From Odontesthes bonariensis (taxonomy: Eukaryota; Chordata; Actinopteri; Atheriniformes; Atherinopsidae): a stretch of DNA of 64,000 nt. Positions 10,117-20,190 of this stretch are shown here, in pieces. The notes under the pieces are model-generated. The model ran no database searches. It was given only the letters and a program-made list of their open reading frames with translations, and had not been told where the DNA came from. Each line of letters opens with the position of its first letter. Within the stretch, counting starts at the first letter, position 1. Both the position numbers and the translations under genes were made by a program. The stretch lies in assembly GCF_027942865.1 (NCBI RefSeq), contig NC_134525.1:2886994-2950993 (forward strand), written 5' to 3'.

Positions 10117-11805
10117 TTACACAAACTCTGCTGAGTCTCCAGGAGAAAAAGAATAAAGCCAGATCCCAGCACAGAGCGGCTGAGTGAATGTGGTCTGGAC
10201 TCTGTGGAGGAGAGTCATGGTTCCAGAGACGCTGTAGAAGGACAGAATACCTGCTCTGTGATCCAGGTACACTCCCACTCTGGAGGCCCGAGGAACAGAG
10301 ATGGAGGTAAAGATCTTGTTGTGCCTAAATGAATAACTGTTTGAGTAACAATATAATGCCCAAGATTTGTCATTAGATCCAAATACACATTCATTCCCAC
10401 CTCCTGCTCTGCTGATGTTCTTGTATGCGACTGCTACAGCAACATTTCCTCCTCTCATCTCCATCTCCCAGTAACAACGTCCAGTCAGACTCTCTCTGCT
10501 CAGGACCTGACACCTGTCAGTGAATCTGTCTGGATGATCAGAATAAGACTGAAGTTGTTCCATAAATGTCACTTTTCTGTTCCCCTCTGACAGTAACAGC
10601 TTTCTGTGGGCTGTGTTTGGATCCAGTGTGATTTCACATGAATATCTTAAGAATCCAGCTCTGCTCTCAGGTTCTGGTTCTGGTTCTGGTTCTGGCTGTG
10701 GCAGTAAAACATCCACTTCAGCGGCTCTCAGTGAGATGTTGGCCCATTCCTCTCTCAGGATGTCCTGTAGTTTATCTCTGAGCTCTGACACAGCTGCTGT
10801 CACATCCTCAAAGTGCCTCAGAGGACGGATCTGGATGCTGGATGAGTGTGTAGCCCCCCTGAGTGCTGCCACTGAGGGGCAGCTGTGCAGAAACTGGCTG
10901 TGATCCTCTGTGTGTGAGAGCTGCTGCAGCTCAGCATCTTTCCTCTTCAGCTCAGTGATCTCCTGCTCCAGCTTCTCCTGAAGCTCTTTGACTCGCCTCC
11001 CTTCGGCTTCCTGCTGGGATCTGATCTGCTGCTTCACATCAGAGCTTCTTTTCTGGAGGAGACGGATCAGCTGGCTGAAGATCTTCTGGCTGTGCTCCTC
11101 TGTTTTATCAGCAGACCGATGGATGGCCTCCAGCTCCTGCTGAAGCAGCTTCACATCTTTCTCTGCGTCCTGGATTCTCTGCTGGATCTGCTGCCGACTC
11201 CCCTCCAGCTCTCTCTGCCTCTCAGTCCTTTCTGCTGCAGCTGACACTGTGTCGTGGCCTTTATGTTCATCCATTAAGCAGAGATAACAGATGCACTTCT
11301 GATCAGTACGGCAGAAAATCTTCATCACCTCATCGTGATCAGAGCAGATGTTCTCCTGGAGCTTCTTGGAGGGCTCCACCAGCTTGTGTTTCCTGAGTGG
11401 AGCTGAATCATAATGAGGCTGAAGGTGTTCCTCACAGTAAGAGGCCAGGCAGGATAAACAGGACTTGGTGGCTTTCAGCTTCCTCCCAGAGCAGACATCA
11501 CAGGCCACATCTTCAGCTCCAGCATAGCAGTGATCAGCAGGAGCAGCACGGAGTCCAGTCTTCTTCAGCTGCTCCACTAAATCAGCTAACATGGTGCTTT
11601 TCCCCAGGACAGGCCTCGGTGTGAAGGTTTTCCTGCACTGAGGGCAGCTGTGTATCCCCTTCTGATCCTCTGCATCCCAGTGGCCTTTAACACAGCTCCT
11701 GCAGTAGCTGTGTCCACAGGGAATAGTCACCGGATCCTTCAGCAGATCCAGGCAGATCGAACAGGAGAAGCTTTCTTGGTCCAGCTGAACTCCTTTCTGC
11801 GCCAT
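10117..11805 (-). CDS. TRIM A, fish TRIM16-like / finTRIM-type E3 ubiquitin ligase
   Basis: Intronless 562-residue tripartite-motif protein, probably a cytoplasmic E3 ubiquitin ligase of the expanded teleost TRIM repertoire. RING C3HC4 at residues 15-57 (C15, C18, C30, H32, C35, C38, C54, C57). A B-box1-like zinc module spans about 102-131. B-box2 at 154-184 has C154, H157, C165, D168, C173, C176, H181 and H184. A coiled coil runs from about 187 to 310, followed by a Pro-Glu dipeptide linker near 375-385 and a PRY-SPRY domain to the end. The start MAQKGVQL is shared by all three copies. The end (..DSAEFV) is slightly shorter than the usual fish form as I remember it, consistent with an old terminal frameshift common to A and B. 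RING to coiled coil is nearly identical to TRIM B; the SPRY is more divergent. Immune function and substrate are inferred from family only. Confidence 0.92.
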   Translation of the reverse strand: MAQKGVQLDQESFSCSICLDLLKDPVTIPCGHSYCRSCVKGHWDAEDQKGIHSCPQCRKTFTPRPVLGKSTMLADLVEQLKKTGLRAAPADHCYAGAEDVACDVCSGRKLKATKSCLSCLASYCEEHLQPHYDSAPLRKHKLVEPSKKLQENICSDHDEVMKIFCRTDQKCICYLCLMDEHKGHDTVSAAAERTERQRELEGSRQQIQQRIQDAEKDVKLLQQELEAIHRSADKTEEHSQKIFSQLIRLLQKRSSDVKQQIRSQQEAEGRRVKELQEKLEQEITELKRKDAELQQLSHTEDHSQFLHSCPSVAALRGATHSSSIQIRPLRHFEDVTAAVSELRDKLQDILREEWANISLRAAEVDVLLPQPEPEPEPEPESRAGFLRYSCEITLDPNTAHRKLLLSEGNRKVTFMEQLQSYSDHPDRFTDRCQVLSRESLTGRCYWEMEMRGGNVAVAVAYKNISRAGGGNECVFGSNDKSWALYCYSNSYSFRHNKIFTSISVPRASRVGVYLDHRAGILSFYSVSGTMTLLHRVQTTFTQPLCAGIWLYSFSPGDSAEFV

Positions 11806-11971
11806 TTCTCCTCTCAGATCAGCGACTGACTGAGTCTCACTTCCTGAAAGCTGAAACTTATCTGAGCTCTGAGCTATAAATCACGTGTCTGTGCAGAGAA
11901 CAGAGCCGGTCGGTTCACATTCTGTTGGTTACACCCATCATGAGCTGCAGATCTGAAGGGGAGGGAACAAG
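11806..11971 (-). promoter_or_regulatory. TRIM A proximal 5' flank
   Basis: Conserved with the TRIM B flank (18009-18170). It contains GAAAGCTGAAACTT where TRIM B has GAAAACTGAAACTT; the latter includes an IRF-type AANNGAAA core. A CACGTG-like TCACGTG motif and a GAGCTATAAATC stretch lie about 70-80 bp upstream of the ATG. No functional evidence. Confidence 0.35.
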
Positions 11972-12257
11972 GGCCGTTTCTCAATACCCAAGTACGCTCA
12001 TTGTGCATTTGGAACAGAAGCGTCATCATCGCTCGTGCCGCACTGCTTTCTGGGATAGCAAGCTGTCTGAAGTCTACACAAGTCACCACAGAAGCAAACT
12101 CGATAAAATGGGCGGAGCCAGCACACATCGGGGAATGTGGAGCGTTCTTGTCTAGGTGCGTACTTTGAATTGGAACAGTACTTGGTCCTTCAGTGATGAC
12201 GTTTCAGAAGTACATGAGTACGCAAGTACAGACAAGTACACATACTGAGAAACGGCC
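11972..12257. mobile_element. 286-bp MITE upstream of TRIM A
   Basis: TIRs GGCCGTTTCTCA and TGAGAAACGGCC are flanked by AAG on both sides. Unit C has the uninterrupted target (CAACAAGGAGACATGTGGG at about 23423), so the insertion boundaries and 3-bp duplication are read directly. Class not certain; a 3-bp duplication is compatible with PIF/Harbinger-like elements. Confidence 0.85.
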
Positions 12258-12375
12258 AAGGAGACATGTGGGCGGAGCAGGAAGTGTGTCGAAGCTGTTT
12301 CACAGCAGTCTTCATGGTTAAAACACGGGTCCATTCTTCTTTTAATCACTTTGGAGAGAAACTTCACTTTCACAG

Positions 12376-12609
12376 TGACTCATGATGCTAACTCAACTAA
12401 CTATCTAATCAACTAACTATCTAACCCAACTAACTCTATAACCAACTAATTATCTAACCCAACTAACTCTCTAACCCAACTAACTCTCTAAACCAACTAA
12501 TTGTCTAACCCAACTAGCTCTCTAACCAACTTACTCTCTAACTCAACTAACTCTCTAACCCAACTAACTCTATAACCCACCAAACGATCTAACCAACTAA
12601 CCCTCTAAC

Positions 12610-12666
<57 letters not shown>

Positions 12667-13033
12667 CCAACGAACTCTCTACCCGACTAACTCTCTAACT
12701 CAACTAACCATCTAACCCAACTAAATCTAAAACAAACTAACTCTCTACCCCAACTAACTCTCTAACCCACTAACTTTTTAACCCAAATAAATCTCTAACC
12801 AACTAACTATATAACCAAACAAACTCTCTACCCAACTAATTTTCTAACTCAACTATCTAACCAACTAACTGACCAACCAACTACCTCGCTAACCAACAAA
12901 CCCAACTATCTAACCAACTAACTCTCTAACCCCACTAACTCTCTAACCATCTAACTTTCTAGCCCAACTAAATATCTAACCCAACTAATTATCTAACCAA
13001 CTAACTATCTAACCCAACTAACCCAATTAGCTA
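12376..13033. repeat. (CTAACTMWCTAACCCAA)n degenerate repeat
   Basis: Same CTAACT-based repeat as in cyb5a intron 4 (26440-29000), with a pure (CTAA)n core at about 12610-12665. It is followed at 13034-13150 by a (GT)n tract. It is the flank of the orphan cyb5a exon 3 copy. Confidence 0.9.
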
Positions 13034-13150
13034 ATGGCGTGTGTGTGCATGCCTGCGTGTGTGCCTGTGTTTGTGTGTGTGTGTACGTCTGTGTTTGTGT
13101 GTGCGTGTGTATTTATGTGTGTGTGTGTGTGTGTATGTGCGTGTGTGTGA

Positions 13151-13350
13151 GACGTGACATCACTTCACGACATCCTACATTTCCCACAATGCACCTGACC
13201 GTTTTCCATCATTCTGAGTCACCTGCTTCACTCACCTCAGGTTTGGCGATCTTGTCCTGGTCGTCCTGCAGACAGACACACACTGTTCATCATTACGCTC
13301 ACACCGAGTGTGTCGGCACTGATATTTAATTTGAACACACACACTTTAAA
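13151..13350 (-). pseudogene. orphan duplicate of cyb5a exon 3 and flanks
   Basis: About 200 bp nearly identical to 29190-29365. Exon copy at 13236-13265 keeps acceptor CTGCAG, an open 10-codon frame (DDQDKIAKPE, one Ser to Ala change from the true exon) and donor GTGAGT. Exon 4, which should follow about 120 bp away, is missing: the (GT)n tract joins directly to GAGACGTGACATCAC. No copies of exons 1, 2 or 5 are nearby, so it is a non-functional fragment. Confidence 0.85.
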
Positions 13351-13545
13351 ACACACGTTAAAAACACACACACTTTGAACACACACACTTTAAAACACAC
13401 ACACACACGTTAAACATACACACACACTTTAAAACACACACGTTAAGCACACGCACACGTTAAACACACACACACACTTTAAAACACACACACACACGTT
13501 AAAAACACACACACTTTAAAAAACACATGTTAAACACACACACAC
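13330..13545. repeat. (CA)n interspersed with TTTAAA/GTTAAA
   Basis: Same compound repeat as cyb5a intron 2 (29365-31740), extending the duplicated cyb5a-derived block. The related tract 19516-19750 precedes unit C. Confidence 0.85.
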
Positions 13546-13928
13546 ACATTCTCGTACTTAATGCAGAGTAAGGACCGAGTAAAACCACTCACAAAGTGAG
13601 GACCAGTATTTCTAGTTCACTTAAAAACAAACAAAATGTCATTCCAGACACTCGGTGGCATAGTGATACGATACACTGCTTCAGATTTTAAGAGGCACAA
13701 AAGATTCAGAAAAAGATTTTAATCTGTGTTAAACTTTAGGGGTGAAAAATTGACACTTTGGACATTCTGAGGTCCTACTGAGAAAATTAGAGGATAGCAT
13801 CTATATAACCTGAGGAGGTCATCGAGAGGGAAACAAAGTGAGGACCGGCCAAAATGTCCTGACTATGTAAAAATGACCTCACTATGTTGGTTAAAAACTA
13901 GAGTTAGTCCTCACTCAACAGTAAGTGC

Positions 13929-14034
<106 letters not shown>

Positions 14035-14129
14035 TCGTTAGCCCAGTAGCATGCTCACTAAGCAGTTGTTGTGTTGTCCTGTGGTTTAAGGTCATCTGTA
14101 TCCACAGCTGTATTATATGAGATTGCTGC

Positions 14130-14700
14130 TGCTTGTGCTTTTTTGTTTGTTTGGTTGTGTGTTTGTTCTCTGCTTGTTTGGTTGTTTGTGTGTTTGTTTT
14201 CTACTTGTTTGTGTGTTTATACTCTATTTGTTTGTTTGTTTGTTTATACTCTGTTTGTTTGTGTGTTTGTACTCTGCTTGTTTGTGTGTTTGTGTGTTTG
14301 TTCTCTACTTGTTTGTGTGTTTATATTCTGCTTGTTTGTTTGTTTGTTTTTTGTTTTTTTTGTGTGTTTTTACTCTGCTTGTTTGTTCTCTGCTTGTTTG
14401 TTTGTGTGTTTGTGTGTTTGTTTATTCTCTGCTTGTTTGTTCGTGTGTTTGTTTGTTTGTTTATTCTCTGCTTGTTTGTGTGTTTGTTTTCTGCTTGTTT
14501 GTTTGTTCTCTGTTTGTTTGTGTTTGTTCTATGCTTGTTTGTTTGTGTGTTTGTTTGTTTGTTTGTTTATTCTCTGCTTGTTTGTTTGTTCTCTGTTTGT
14601 TTGTTTGTGTGTTTGTTCTCTGCTTGTTTGTTTGTTTGTGTGTTTGTTCTCTGCTTTTTTGTTTGTTTGTTTGTGTGTTTGTTCTCGGCTTGTCTGCTTA
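14130..14700. repeat. (GTTTGTTTGTGT..TTCTCTGCTT)n array
   Basis: Degenerate tandem array of TTTG/TGTG runs alternating with TTCTCTGCTT. All three plus-strand frames stay open, giving Cys/Leu/Val/Phe-rich false ORFs. Copy in unit C at 20310-20755. The array ends in both at CTGCTTACAGGTGCTCCTGG. Confidence 0.9.
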
Positions 14701-15778
14701 CAGGTGCTCCTGGTGCCTCTCAGGGTGGATTCCCCACAAAAGCCGTGGATTGTACAGGTGAAGCAGCTGGTTGTCTGATTTTTCATTGTTTTTTATGTTT
14801 GTCTCTTCATGTTTCTGTTCCTTTTTTTTCTTTCCTTTTTTGTCTTCTTCGCTCTCCCTCTCTCTCTGTCCCCCGGTCCGGTTGGGCACTATTATCATAT
14901 CATGTTAAATATTGTAACAAAAATAAATAAATAAAAATGAGGAGTTGATGGGCATCAAGGGGAGCTTTACATTCATAAAGCTTCCCTTGGCATAGCAAAT
15001 GTGTTTGTTATTCAGATTACAATTCTGCTGCCATAATGCTGGACAGGACAACGGGGTTAAAAAAAGAAATCTTGATTAAACCATGACAGAAATGTCAGAA
15101 CAGCAGAGCTCACAGAATAATAACTGATCATCTGAAGCTAAATCTTTCTGAGAGACGGAGGGAAGAAAACTGGACTCATTTCTCTGTGATGAAGCTGTTT
15201 TATTGAAGGAAGTCAAAAGGACAAATATTTCCTGCTCTGAACATGAACTCTGGACTTTGTGCTGTCACAGGAAAACTGCCTCAGTTAGACCCGCATATCA
15301 GTTTGACATTTTCTCCATCAGATTCCACAGAAACAAATCAAATCAAATCAAATCAAATTTATTTATAAAAGCATTGCAGCAGGGAGTGGAAGAAGCATTA
15401 AAAATACATAGAAGAATATAAAGAGAAACAAATAAAATGATTTAAATGAATTTAAAAACAAGCAACAGTCCAGATAAATTCAGAAAGTAATCCAGATTAT
15501 TTCCCCATTTCCAAAGTGATGAGATCTGAAAAGAGTCTGTGATAAAGGAAGGTCTGCTGATTCCTCTGTTGGGCTCCATGAAGTGGAAGAGAAACAACAA
15601 CATACAGACACATCAGCACCAGGATCCGACTGATGTTTAGAGCTCAGAGAAGTTTAGATTTTCATGTGGAGAAATATTTCTGTGAATCAAACTCCTCATC
15701 AGCAGTGATATCCTCCATGGCTGCACAGACACAGGAAACAGCAGCAACTAAACAGCAGAGCAGCAGAGACATCACAGC

Positions 15779-16316
15779 AACCAGCTGTCAGCAACCAGCT
15801 GTCAGCAACCAGCTGTCAGCAACCAGCTGTCAGCAACAGGCTGTCAGCAACAAGCTGTCAGCAACAAGCTGTCAGCAACAAGCTGTCAGCAACAAGCTGT
15901 CAGCAACCAGCTGTCAGCAACAAGCTGTCAGCAACCAGCTGTCAGCAACAAGCTGTCAGCAACAAGCTGTCAGCAACAAGCTGTCAGCAACCAGCTGTCA
16001 GCAACCAGCTGTCAGCAACCAGCTGTCAGCAACAAGCTGTCAGCAACCAGCTGTCAGCAACAAGCTGTCAGCAACCAGCTGTCAGCAACCAGCTGTCAGC
16101 AACTAGCTGTCAGCAACAAGCTGTCAGCAACCAGCTGTCAGCAACCAGTTGTCAGCAACCAGCTGTCAGCAACCAGCTGTCAGCAACCAGCTGTCAGCAA
16201 CAAGCTGTCAGCAACAAGCTGTCAGCAACCAGCTGTCAGCAACCAGTTGTCAGCAACCAGCTGTCAGCAACCAGCTGTCAGCAACCAGCTGTCAGCTACA
16301 AGCTGTCAGCAACAAG
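15779..16316. repeat. 14-bp minisatellite B
   Basis: About 38 units of CTGTCAGCAACMAG, the same family as 8567-10100 but much shorter and with fewer CGGC/CTGC variants. Begins 25 bp beyond the TRIM B stop. Confidence 0.95.
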
Positions 16317-16340
16317 CAGACTAAATACATTTATTTCACT

Positions 16341-18008
16341 TTACACAAACTCTGCTGAGTCTCCAGGAGAAAAAGAATAAATCCTGATCCCAGCACAGAG
16401 CGGCTGAGTGAATGTGGTCTGGACTCTGTGGAGGAGAGTCATGGTTCCAGAGACGCTGTAGAAGGACAGAATACCTGCTCTGTGATCCAGGTACACTCCC
16501 ACTCTGGAGGACCAAGGACCTGAGATGGAGGTTTCTATGTTGTTGTACCTAAATGAATAACTGTTTGGGTAACAATCTAATGCCCAAGATTTGTCATTAG
16601 ATCCAAATACACATTCAGTTACACTTCCTGCTCTGCTGATGTTCTTGTATGCGACTGCTACAGCAACTCCTCCTCTCATCTCCACCTCCCAGTAACAACG
16701 TCCAGTCAGACTCTCTCTGCTCAGGACCTGAGAACAGTCAGTGAATCTGTCTGGATGAGCAGAATAAGACTGAAGTTGTTTCATTAATGTCACTTTTCTG
16801 CTCCCCTCTGACAGTAACAGCTCTCTGTGTGCTGTGTTTGGATCCAGTGTGATTTTACATGAATATTTTAAGAATCCAGCTCTGCTCGTTGGTTCTGGCT
16901 GTGGCAGTAAAACATCCACTTCAGCGACTCTCAGTGAGATGTTGGCCCATTCCTCTCTCAGGATGTCCTGTAGTTTATCTCTGAGCTCTGACACAGCTGC
17001 TGTCACATCCTCAAAGTGCCTCAGAGGACGGATCTGGATGCTGGATGAGTGTGTAGCCCCCCTGAGTGCTGCCACTGAGGGGCAGCTGTGCAGAAACTGG
17101 CTGTGATCCTCTGTGTGTGAGAGCTGCTGCAGCTCAGCATCTTTCCTCTTCAGCTCAGTGATCTCCTGCTCCAGCTTCTCCTGAAGCTCTTTGACTCGCC
17201 TCCCTTCGGCTTCCTGCTGGGATCTGATCTGCTGCTTCACATCAGAGCTTCTTTTCTGGAGGAGACGGATCAGCTGGCTGAAGATCTTCTGGCTGTGCTC
17301 CTCTGTTTTATCAGCAGAGCGATGGATGGCCTCCAGCTCCTGCTGAAGCAGCTTCACATCTTTCTCTGCGTCCTGGATTCTCTGCTGGATCTGCTGCCGA
17401 CTCCCCTCCAGCTCTCTCTGCCTCTCAGTCCTTTCTGCTGCAGCTGACACTGTGTCGTGGCCTTTATGTTCATCCATTAAGCAGAGATAACAGATGCACT
17501 TCTGATCCGTACGGCAGAAAATCTTCATCACCTCATCGTGATCAGAGCAGATGTTCTCCTGGAGCATCTTGGAGGGCTCCACCAGCTTGTGTTTCCTGAG
17601 TGGAGCTGAATCATAATGAGGCTGAAGGTGTTCCTCACAGTAAGAGGCCAGGCAGGATAAACAGGACTTGGCGGCTTTCAGCTTCCTCCCAGAGCAGACA
17701 TCACAGGCCACATCTTCAGCTCCAGCATAGCAGTGATCAGCAGGAGCAGCACGGAGTCCAGTCTTCTTCAGCTGCTCCACTAAATCAGCTAACAGGGTGC
17801 TTTTCTCCAGGACAGGCCTCGGTGTGAAGGTTTTCCTGCACTGAGGGCAGCTGTGGATCCCCTTATGATCCTCTGCATCCCAGTGGCCTTTAATACAGCT
17901 CCTGCAGTAGCTGTGTCCACAGGGAATAGTCACCGGATCCTTCAGCAGATCCAGGCAGATCGAACAGGAGAAGCTTTCTCGGTCCAGCTGAACTCCTTTC
18001 TGCGCCAT
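16341..18008 (-). CDS. TRIM B, fish TRIM16-like / finTRIM-type E3 ubiquitin ligase
   Basis: Intronless 555-residue paralogue of TRIM A. All RING ligands (C15 to C57), the first zinc module and B-box2 (C154 to H184) are intact. There is a long coiled coil and a full PRY-SPRY. It differs from TRIM A at only a handful of sites in the first 370 residues, but at many sites in the SPRY (for example YNNIETSISGPWSS against HNKIFTSISVPRAS) and lacks the expanded Pro-Glu linker. It shares the ..DSAEFV end with A. The flank keeps AACTGAAAC at 18052-18060, an IRF-type core. Probable E3 ligase; target and inducibility are inferred from the family. Confidence 0.92.
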   Translation of the reverse strand: MAQKGVQLDRESFSCSICLDLLKDPVTIPCGHSYCRSCIKGHWDAEDHKGIHSCPQCRKTFTPRPVLEKSTLLADLVEQLKKTGLRAAPADHCYAGAEDVACDVCSGRKLKAAKSCLSCLASYCEEHLQPHYDSAPLRKHKLVEPSKMLQENICSDHDEVMKIFCRTDQKCICYLCLMDEHKGHDTVSAAAERTERQRELEGSRQQIQQRIQDAEKDVKLLQQELEAIHRSADKTEEHSQKIFSQLIRLLQKRSSDVKQQIRSQQEAEGRRVKELQEKLEQEITELKRKDAELQQLSHTEDHSQFLHSCPSVAALRGATHSSSIQIRPLRHFEDVTAAVSELRDKLQDILREEWANISLRVAEVDVLLPQPEPTSRAGFLKYSCKITLDPNTAHRELLLSEGSRKVTLMKQLQSYSAHPDRFTDCSQVLSRESLTGRCYWEVEMRGGVAVAVAYKNISRAGSVTECVFGSNDKSWALDCYPNSYSFRYNNIETSISGPWSSRVGVYLDHRAGILSFYSVSGTMTLLHRVQTTFTQPLCAGIRIYSFSPGDSAEFV

Positions 18009-18400
18009 TTCTCCTCTCAGATCAGCGACTCAGTGAGTTTCACTTCCTGAAAACTGAAACTTATCTGAGCTCTGAGCTATAAATCACGTGTCTGTGCAGA
18101 GAACAGAGCCGGTTGGTTCACTTCCTGTTGGTTACACCCATCGTGAGCTGCAGATCTAAAGGGGAGGGAACCAGGAAACATGTGGGCCGAGCGGAGCTGC
18201 TGTGGGCAGAGCAGGAAGTGTGTCGAAGCTGTTTCTTCTTTTAATCCCTTTGCAAAGAAACTGAGCTTCACTTTCACAATGACTCATGATGTTAAAGCTC
18301 CAGTTCCCCGTCAGCTTCTTTCCTCACAGAACTTTAAGTAAAGCAGACGAGCTTCTCCTGAAATGATGGAATCAGCTGCTGCACATGAATCCAACATGTT

Positions 18401-18850
18401 GCTGCTTTGGATGCTAAACTGCACTCGACATGAATGCAGCAGAGTTTTGAGCCTGAAAGATCAGGAAGAACCTTTAGAAACACTTTGTCCCTCTGATTAA
18501 TATCATCCTTTTACTTTGGTGTTGATGCTCTGAGTGAAAGCACATTCTTAACATGAACTTGTAGGTTTTCCTGCTGAGAACGAAGATTAAAATCATATCC
18601 TGAGCAAACACACGTCAAGCCAAATGTATATTTATATGAAGGCTGATTTCATATCACATCAGCTTCAAACTGAGCTGATGAGACGGTTTCAGGATGTTTT
18701 CTTCTGAAACTTCTCTAAAGGAGCTCAGAAACTGCATTTAACTGAAATATCAGACAGATGATAGAAGCTCTCACTGACCTGAGCACTAAATTTATTATTA
18801 TGGGTGCCAATACTGAAGGCCTTAGACACACATATTACTCTTGTGTATAC
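18401..18850. other. intergenic, unassigned
   Basis: 5' flank of unit B beyond the part shared with unit C. No coding or repeat structure recognised. Confidence 0.5.
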
Positions 18851-18851
18851 T

Positions 18852-19515
18852 TAAAGGTGCCATGGCATGAAAATAAATGAAGGCTTTTAAATATTTTCAT
18901 AGGCTGTAGTGGTCCCCTAATACTGTATCTGAGTTTTTTCCCCCAAAAATTCTGCCTTGGTGCAGAATTACAGCCAGTCCCAAAAATGAGCTTTCCTTAG
19001 GATCCTCAGAACGAGCTGTTTAGGGTCTGCAGCTTTAAATGCAAATTAGGAGGAGAAAGGCGGGGCAAAGATTGCTCTGGTTTGCAAAGATGCACGTAGC
19101 GCTTATCATTTCAATCAGGGGAAAGGGAGATATCGTGCGCGCCATAACACCAACAGCAGAATGGCTATCAAAACAACAAATAAGTACACAACACTGGCGT
19201 TACAGTAAATGAGGTGTCCACTCGCATACCTCATGCTATTTACCGTTACATTAGCGACAGTGACTGAGCTATTAGCTGCAGAGCTGCAGAGCTAACAACA
19301 CAGACAGACTGGCCGTTTTGACTATGGAACCATGAATGAATCATTATCCTGATGAAATGCACTGAATTTGCGGATTCATTGTTCTTCAGGAAGCTTGAAG
19401 TAGGGGGTTTTGGTCTAAAATGAGCGAGCTAACCATCTCATGGGCATGCAAACACCTCCCACAGCCCAGTTGGCAGAGATGAGTGATTGCAGATGCTATT
19501 AGCTGCATAGCTAAC
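18852..19515. repeat. dispersed repeat, begins GGTGCCATGGCATGAAAAT
   Basis: The sequence start and internal GTGGTCCCCTAATACTGTAT resemble a dispersed repeat common in teleost genomes. Ends could not be defined. No ORF. A possible TE remnant, not classified. Confidence 0.45.
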
Positions 19516-19553
19516 GATACAAACCCCACGTTAAACACAAACACACACACGTT

Positions 19554-19589
<36 letters not shown>

Positions 19590-19750
19590 TAAAACACACT
19601 TTAAAACACACTTTAAAAGAAACACACACGTTAAACACACACACTTTAAAACACACACACACACGTTAAACAAACACACATTTTAAAATACACACACCTT
19701 AAAACACACACTATAAAACACACACACTATAAAACACACATACACACATT
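19516..19750. repeat. (CA)n with TTTAAA/GTTAAA spacers
   Basis: Compound repeat matching those at 13330-13545 and 29365-31740, directly before unit C. Confidence 0.85.
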
Positions 19751-20112
19751 CTCGTACTTAATGCAGAGTAAGGACCGAGTAAAACCACTCACAAAGTGAG
19801 GACCAGTATTTCTAGTTCACTTAGAAACAAACAAAGTGTCATTCCAGGCACTCGGTGGCATCGTGATCAGATACACTGCTTCAGATTTTGAGAAGCACAA
19901 AAGATTCAGAAAAATAATTTAATCTGTTTTAAACTTTAGGGGTGAAAAATTGACACTTTGGACATTCTGAGGTCCTACTGAGAAAATTAGAGGATAGCAT
20001 CTATATAACCTGAGGAGGTCATCTAGAGGGAAACAAAGTGAGGACCGGCCAAAATGTCCTCACTATGTTGGTTAAAAACTAGAGTTAGTCCTCACTCAAC
20101 AGTAAGTGCAAG

Positions 20113-20190
<78 letters not shown>

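Larger units (their letters stand above)
7853..12383. repeat. duplication unit A containing TRIM A
   Basis: Homologous to 15095-18290 (unit B) and 21165-23570 (unit C). It starts near AGAGCTCACAGAATAATAAC and ends near GTGACTCATGATG. Order within the unit on the plus strand: poly(A)-signal block, LINE tail, unique block, 14-bp minisatellite, TRIM gene on minus, 5' flank. Unit A alone carries a MITE in the 5' flank and runs directly into CTAACT repeats at its right end. Confidence 0.85.

Noticed and set aside
10613-10903. plus-strand ORFs over the TRIM genes (also 11397-11624, 16834-17106, 17600-17827)
   Set aside because: Antisense shadows of the TRIM coding sequence.
14071-14930. overlapping Cys/Leu/Phe-rich ORFs resembling membrane proteins
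   Set aside because: All three frames are open across a TTTG/TGTG array; no codon bias or start context.
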